Assembly (NCBI GenBank): GCA_023428365.1
Contig: JAEYYQ010000377.1
Span: 1 to 10,705 of the forward strand
Length of the DNA: 10,705 bases
Direction: 5' to 3'
Origin: Pseudomonadota bacterium
GTDB taxonomy: Bacteria > Pseudomonadota > Alphaproteobacteria > Rhizobiales > Hyphomicrobiaceae
How positions within the stretch are numbered: position 1 is the first letter of the stretch; the number at the start of each line of letters is the position of its first letter. Position numbers and translations under genes: made by a program. The notes under the pieces were generated by a model. The model worked only from the letters and a program-made list of their open reading frames with translations, was not told the DNA's origin and made no database searches. Below, piece by piece: positions 7,587 to 10,705 of this stretch.

Positions 7587-8864
7587 ATGACAACGAGTGT
7601 TCGAGACAAGAGGGGTCGGCCGCTCGTCGCGGTCACCGGTTGCGGTGTTGTCAGCTCGCTTGGGTGCGGAAAGGACGAGAACTGGTCGGCGCTCACAGAG
7701 GCGCGCTCGGGAATCCGTCAGATCACGCGGTTTCCAACAGATGGTCTGAGGACGACCATCGCCGGAACGGTCGACTTTCTCAAGGTCTCCCCCCTCTCGT
7801 CCCCAGCTCTGACCATAGCCATGGCAACCACCGCCGCCGAAGAGGCCTTGGCAGAGGCGGAATTCTCCAGCGCGGAGAGATTTCCCGGCCCGTTGTACCT
7901 CGCGACGCCGCCGGCAGAGCTTGAATGGCCGCAACGCAAGTCGCTGTGGGACGAAATGGCTGGCCACGGACTCGCCAACTATGAGCGTCTGCTGATCGCG
8001 GCGAGAAGCCGCGTCCACCAGGAGATGGTGGACTTGTTTCAGTTCGGAAGTGTCGCCGAACATCTTGCAGAACGGTTCGGTACGCGGGGTCTGCCTGTCT
8101 CGGTGTCGACAGCTTGTGCGTCCGGAGCGACAGCGATCCAACTGGGTGTCGAAGCCATTCGACGAGGGCAAACTCAAGTGGCCCTCTGCATTGGCACCGA
8201 CAGCTCCGTGCAGATTGAAGCTTTGATCCGCTTCATATTGCTATCCGCCCTGTCGACCCGGAATGAGCCCCCGCAAGAGGCCTCGCGGCCTTTCTCAAAG
8301 GACCGCAACGGGTTCGTAATGGCGGAGGGTGCAGGGGCTCTTGTCCTTGAAAATTATGCCAGCGCGAGGGCACGTGGGGCGAACATCCTCGGTTTCGTCC
8401 ACGGATGCGGAGAGAAGGCGGACGATTATCACCGCACGCGCTCTAAACCTGACGGAACCGCAATCATCGGCGCCATCCGCAATGCGCTGGCCGATGCCGG
8501 CATTGAACCTCACGAAATCGGCTACATCAACGCGCACGGGACGAGCACGCCTGAGAATGACAAGATGGAATACCTGTCACTCCGGGCCGTGCTCGGCGAG
8601 CATCTCGCAAGCACGCCGATCAGCTCTACGAAGTCCATGACCGGCCACACGCTGTCCGCGGCGGGCGCAATCGAGGCTGTATATTCCTTGATGGCCATTC
8701 GCTCCGGAAAACTGCCGCCGACCATCAACTACAATCTCCCGGATCCAGACATTCCCCTGGATGTCGTGCCGAACACTGCGAGAGACGCGCACGTCACAAC
8801 CGTCCTGTCCAATTCGTTCGGATTCGGCGGCCAGAACGTATCGCTCATACTGGGCACCCCGTGA
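7587..8864 (+). CDS. Beta-ketoacyl-ACP synthase with complete active site, copy 2
   Basis: A 425-residue paralogue of the ketosynthase at 5009. The active site is complete: Cys177 in STACASG, His317 in NAHGTST, Lys349 in TKSMTGH and His354. Long stretches match copy 1, such as STPENDKMEYLSL, GCGEKAD-YHRTRS and SNSFGFGGQN, while about residues 62-165 are more diverged. That region includes the XL-specific insertion, which suggests a changed substrate pocket. ATG 7587 lies 8 bp after the preceding stop, with GAAAGAG just upstream, and gives an N-terminus collinear with copy 1. The in-frame ATG at 7536 would overlap the previous gene and is rejected. It is the last recognisable gene of the acpXL operon. 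The adh2XL and lpxXL genes that follow in canonical rhizobial clusters are missing. Confidence 0.9.
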   Translation: MTTSVRDKRGRPLVAVTGCGVVSSLGCGKDENWSALTEARSGIRQITRFPTDGLRTTIAGTVDFLKVSPLSSPALTIAMATTAAEEALAEAEFSSAERFPGPLYLATPPAELEWPQRKSLWDEMAGHGLANYERLLIAARSRVHQEMVDLFQFGSVAEHLAERFGTRGLPVSVSTACASGATAIQLGVEAIRRGQTQVALCIGTDSSVQIEALIRFILLSALSTRNEPPQEASRPFSKDRNGFVMAEGAGALVLENYASARARGANILGFVHGCGEKADDYHRTRSKPDGTAIIGAIRNALADAGIEPHEIGYINAHGTSTPENDKMEYLSLRAVLGEHLASTPISSTKSMTGHTLSAAGAIEAVYSLMAIRSGKLPPTINYNLPDPDIPLDVVPNTARDAHVTTVLSNSFGFGGQNVSLILGTP

Positions 8865-9179
8865 ACGCCGCACCAGCTTCTCCCCAAGCTCAGGCTGCGC
8901 TCAAAGTATGCGGTCCGTGCCGTCCATCGGTTGGAGCTCATGTGGATCAAGAAGGACTTGGCGGCCGTCGAGGCAGCTGCCGCCAATAGAGGCGTCGCCC
9001 GGCCGAACGGGCGATAAGGAGGGTGTGCGTGAGATCCGGTATCTTGGACCGTGGCACCCGGATAACGCGCGATCCGGCACTCGGCGCATCAGCATTAATT
9101 ATTTGATCTATCATGTTTTTCCCTGAATCTCGTTCCCGAGATGGGAACCCAGGCCCCAAGCCAAGCGTTGTTTCGATTA
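8865..9179. other. intergenic stretch with short open frames and a hairpin, no recognised gene
   Basis: No family is recognisable here. In frame with the preceding ketosynthase stop, 50 further codons stay open to TAA 9015-9017 and read like protein near the end (HRLELMWIKKDLAAVEA). A strong AAGGAGGG at 9016-9023 precedes a GTG at 9029 that opens only about 25 codons, ending in TGA around 9104. Both could be remnants of truncated genes or a leader peptide. Further on, the sequence turns AT-rich (about 9093-9122). A perfect GTTCCC (9132-9137) / GGGAAC (9143-9148) inverted repeat with a 5-nt loop follows. It has no T-tract, so I do not call it a terminator. Confidence 0.4.
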
Positions 9180-9210
9180 TTGCGTTTGTTGCGTTTGTTT
9201 CACATATAGA
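9180..9210 (+). promoter_or_regulatory. putative promoter with tandem 9-bp repeat, upstream of antitoxin gene
   Basis: TTGCGTTTG occurs twice back to back (9180-9188, 9189-9197), followed by TTTCACATATAGA. A possible -35 TTGCGT (9180-9185) and -10 CATATA (9203-9208) are 17 bp apart, and would place transcription start a few bases before the ATG at 9224. Antitoxins commonly bind such repeats to repress their own operon. That this one does so is inference from position. Confidence 0.4.
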
Positions 9211-9223
9211 GTAGGTAATGGCC

Positions 9224-9700
9224 ATGTCAAGCGCAAAAGAACGGAGCGGGAACATGTCGCGCCGATTGACGCCCAACACTCCCGTCGTGCCATCGGCGGC
9301 GTCGGTTGAGTTCGCAACCACGCTGCTGCGTCAGCTGGAGGCCGACCCGGCGCGATTCGTCGTGCAGGATCGCCTAAGCGGTGCAGAGATCGAAATCGAC
9401 GAGACGGTCTTCGACCTCATCCGTCTACTGCTCATCACGGTGGCGAGCAACCGTGCGGTCTCGCTCATGCCCTATGATCATGAGTTGACGACTCATCAGG
9501 CCGCACGCTTTCTCAACGTGTCGCGCCCGTACCTTGTGCGGCTGCTCGACGACAACAAGATTTCCCACCGCAAGGTCGGCACGCATAGGCGCGTCAAGCT
9601 CGAAGACCTGCTGAAGTATAAGGAAGCCACAAAGGTTGAAGCCGAGAAGGCCAAGGACGAGCTGGCAAAGATCAGCCAGAAGCACAAGATGGGGTATTGA
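9224..9700 (+). CDS. HTH (excisionase-type) antitoxin-like DNA-binding protein
   Basis: About 158 residues. The N-terminal half is helical (EFATTLLRQL, then DETVFDLIRLLL). A winged-HTH/excisionase-type domain follows: ELTTHQAARFLNVSRPYLV, then the hinge KVGTHRRVKLEDLLKYKE. The C-terminus is a short charged helix rich in Lys and Glu (EAEKAKDELAKISQKHK). This arrangement is typical of antitoxins paired with a PIN-domain RNase, and a PIN gene starts at the very next base. It should bind the operator upstream and neutralise the toxin. Start choice: ATG 9224 has GAGTAGGT 8 nt upstream. ATG 9254 has GGAG at 9243-9246 and is also plausible. ATG 9218 has poor spacing. The gene itself appears intact although its partner is broken. 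Confidence 0.75.
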   Translation: MSSAKERSGNMSRRLTPNTPVVPSAASVEFATTLLRQLEADPARFVVQDRLSGAEIEIDETVFDLIRLLLITVASNRAVSLMPYDHELTTHQAARFLNVSRPYLVRLLDDNKISHRKVGTHRRVKLEDLLKYKEATKVEAEKAKDELAKISQKHKMGY

Positions 9701-10277
9701 TTGCCGGGATTTACAGCGCTCCTCGATGCTTGCGTGCTCTACCCGGCACCTGTTCGCGATCTCTTGATCGAGACCGCGAACACGAGCGTCTATCGCGCTC
9801 GATGGAGCGACGACATCCACGAGGAGTGGATGCGCAACGTCTTGGCTGACAATCCGGACAATCCCGCCAGAAGCATTGACCCGCACGCGTGACCTGATGA
9901 ACAAGGCCGTGCCGGACGCTTTGGTGACTGGCTATCAGGAGACCATTCCCACCCTGACCCTGCCTGATCCAAACGACCGGCACGTGCTCGCAGCCGCCAT
10001 CGTCGGCCGCGCCGACGTCATCGTGACCTCGAACCTGAAAGACTTTCCGGCTGACGTCCTGCAGCCTTACGGCATCGAGGCGCAGCATCCGGATGAATTC
10101 CTGATGCATCAGCGCGATCTCAATCACGATCGTTTTCTCGAGTGCGTGAAGCGCATTCGGGCGCGCCTTGTCAAGTCGACGATGGGCAACTCATATCGGA
10201 TGCATTTCTCGAGCTGTGGGAGCAGCTCAACCAGCCATCGCATCTCATCTGGAAGTCGCCATGAGCTCCGTCCGTGA
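9701..10277 (+). pseudogene. PIN-domain toxin (VapC-like RNase), frameshifted and with altered C-terminus
   Basis: The frame from TTG 9701 (directly after the antitoxin TGA) encodes a PIN start with the metal-binding Asp in TALLDACVLYP and RARWSDDIHEEW, then ends at TGA about 9890-9892. The rest of the same domain continues one frame over: LTRTRDLMNKAV, LPDPNDRHVLAAAIVG, ADVIVTSNLKDFP, GIEAQHPDEFL. Dropping one A near 9869 restores a continuous reading (NPAEALTRTRDLMN), so a single-base insertion is the likely lesion, unless it is a sequencing error. PIN-domain homology fades near 10165-10175, and the frame then runs through unrelated sequence to a stop at 10275-10277. PIN toxins cleave RNA, often tRNA or rRNA. 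This copy should be inactive, although programmed frameshifting cannot be excluded. Confidence 0.7.
10175..10264 (+). pseudogene. C-terminal remnant of an unidentified gene
   Basis: In the frame ending at TGA 10262-10264 the sequence reads like a natural protein tail (DGQLISDAFLELWEQL, then HLIWKSP). The stop overlaps the ATG of the next gene (ATGA), the usual sign of a coupled gene pair. Upstream of about 10175 the DNA belongs to the PIN toxin in another frame. The piece therefore seems to be the end of a gene whose front was replaced by recombination. The family is unknown. Confidence 0.35.
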
Positions 10278-10488
10278 GCTCCTGGAGGAGCTTATCGCCG
10301 AGACCTGCCAGGATGGTGACGAAGTAGCCCCACAAGCGTTATTGGACGCGCTGGCCGCGACGAGCGATGCAGTCACAGCAATTTCTGATCACGATCAGTG
10401 CAACGACTTGTTCGCGATTCTGTTTGAGCATCCCCGACCAAGTTTGCTGCGGCTCGTCCCCAGTCACGGCTCGAAGCACCATCATTGA
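10261..10488 (+). CDS. hypothetical protein, 75 residues
   Basis: A small acidic protein starting MSSVRELLEELIAETCQDGD and ending PSHGSKHHH. It looks helical, with no signal peptide or membrane segment. I do not recognise a family. I prefer ATG 10261 because it overlaps the preceding stop as ATGA. The in-frame TTG at 10168 would reach back into the PIN pseudogene and gives low-quality sequence (VGAAQPAIAS). It follows an orphan gene tail and precedes transposon-like repeats, so it may be accessory cargo or a remnant itself. Confidence 0.5.
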   Translation: MSSVRELLEELIAETCQDGDEVAPQALLDALAATSDAVTAISDHDQCNDLFAILFEHPRPSLLRLVPSHGSKHHH

Positions 10489-10615
10489 GACATGGGGGCA
10501 AAATTCACTGAGACACGGCTGAGACACGAGCCGAGTTCGCCACATTCCGGCCACATTCATTGATTGTCAGACTGAGACACCAGTGAGACACCGCGCCCAG
10601 AGTGCACTGAGACAC
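10486..10615 (+). repeat. TGAGACAC repeat cluster (possible transposon end)
   Basis: TGAGACAC occurs at 10509-10516, 10520-10527, 10573-10580, 10584-10591 and 10608-10615, with a variant TGAGACAT at 10486-10493 overlapping the stop of the previous gene. Four copies form two pairs, each with an 11-bp step, and the pairs are 64 bp apart. Several DDE transposon families (for example IS21 and Tn7/Tn552 types) have multiple short transposase-binding repeats at their ends. No transposase gene lies in this window, so the assignment is inferred. Confidence 0.55.
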
Positions 10616-10640
10616 GGGACTCTTAAGTGATTGATTTGAT

Positions 10641-10680
10641 TGGTCGGAGCGGCGGGATTTGAACCCACGACCCCCAGTCC
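10641..10680 (-). tRNA. 3' end of tRNA-Pro, probably an attachment-site remnant
   Basis: Read on the minus strand the segment ends in CCGCTCCGACCA. That is the 3' acceptor strand CGCTCCG with discriminator A and CCA. It is preceded by a T-arm GTGGG-TTCAAAT-CCCGC that folds as 5 bp plus a 7-nt loop, and by a GGGTC variable loop. The acceptor and T-arm fit rhizobial tRNA-Pro. Further upstream on the minus strand (10681-10705) the anticodon stem does not pair and no normal D-arm is seen, although CTGGGGG resembles the loop of a GGG anticodon. I think only the 3' part is genuine, as in att sites left by integrases that target tRNA genes. A true tRNA would need about 12 more bases beyond the window. 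Confidence 0.5.
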
Positions 10681-10705
10681 CCCAGTTTGAGCGCCACTTT
10701 TCGCA

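Noticed and set aside
7368..8177. Long minus-strand open frame of 269 codons across two ketosynthase genes
   Set aside because: Antisense to two well-supported genes, rich in Arg and Cys, with no recognisable motif.
9132..9148. GTTCCC/GGGAAC hairpin as a terminator for the acpXL operon
   Set aside because: The stem is only 6 bp and no T-tract follows on either strand, so it is listed only as an inverted repeat.
10486..10615. CRISPR array
   Set aside because: The repeat unit is only 8 bp and the spacers are 3 to 45 bp, so it does not fit a CRISPR layout.

Overview
The window looks like an alphaproteobacterial, most likely rhizobial (Hyphomicrobiales), accessory region. The main evidence is an AcpXL-type acyl carrier protein with the fabZXL-fabF2XL-fabF1XL gene order. 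This order is characteristic of the very-long-chain fatty acid (VLCFA) locus that makes the 27-hydroxyoctacosanoyl chain of lipid A in rhizobia, Brucella and relatives. Codons are GC-rich at third positions throughout the biosynthetic part. No species can be named from this sequence alone.

Layout. Positions 1-2802 hold a two-gene minus-strand operon. Its first gene is a fused MaoC-type hydratase/dehydratase plus FabG-type ketoreductase (1597-2802). Seven bases downstream is an FkbH-like HAD-superfamily protein (1-1589), which runs off the left edge and so lacks its C-terminus. A gap of about 210 bp with two inverted repeats separates this operon from a plus-strand operon: acpXL (3014), fabZXL (3308), then two successive pairs of ketosynthase genes. 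Each pair is a ketosynthase-like protein without the active-site cysteine, resembling a chain-length factor (3777-5012 and 6361-7578), followed by a complete Cys-His-Lys-His ketosynthase (5009-6289 and 7587-8864). The second pair is a diverged tandem copy of the first.

How the genes could work together (inference). The AcpXL-like protein would carry the growing chain. The KS/CLF-like pairs would elongate it. The FabG half of the fusion would reduce the 3-keto group, and FabZXL and/or the MaoC half would dehydrate. FkbH proteins from polyketide pathways load a glycerate-derived C3 unit onto a carrier protein, so this locus may build a long acyl chain with an unusual starter or extender. No enoyl reductase, no lpxXL acyltransferase and no adh2XL are present after the second pair. 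The locus is therefore not simply the housekeeping VLCFA cluster.

From 8865 the character changes to mobile or decaying DNA. A gap of about 360 bp leads to a toxin-antitoxin-like pair: an HTH antitoxin at 9224-9700 and a PIN toxin at 9701 onward that is broken by an apparent one-base insertion. Next come an orphan gene tail overlapping a 75-codon hypothetical gene (10261-10488) and a cluster of TGAGACAC repeats resembling a transposon end. Last is a minus-strand 3' end of a tRNA-Pro, a common attachment site for integrative elements. The biosynthetic locus thus seems to sit next to the edge of a genomic island or to an old insertion hot spot.
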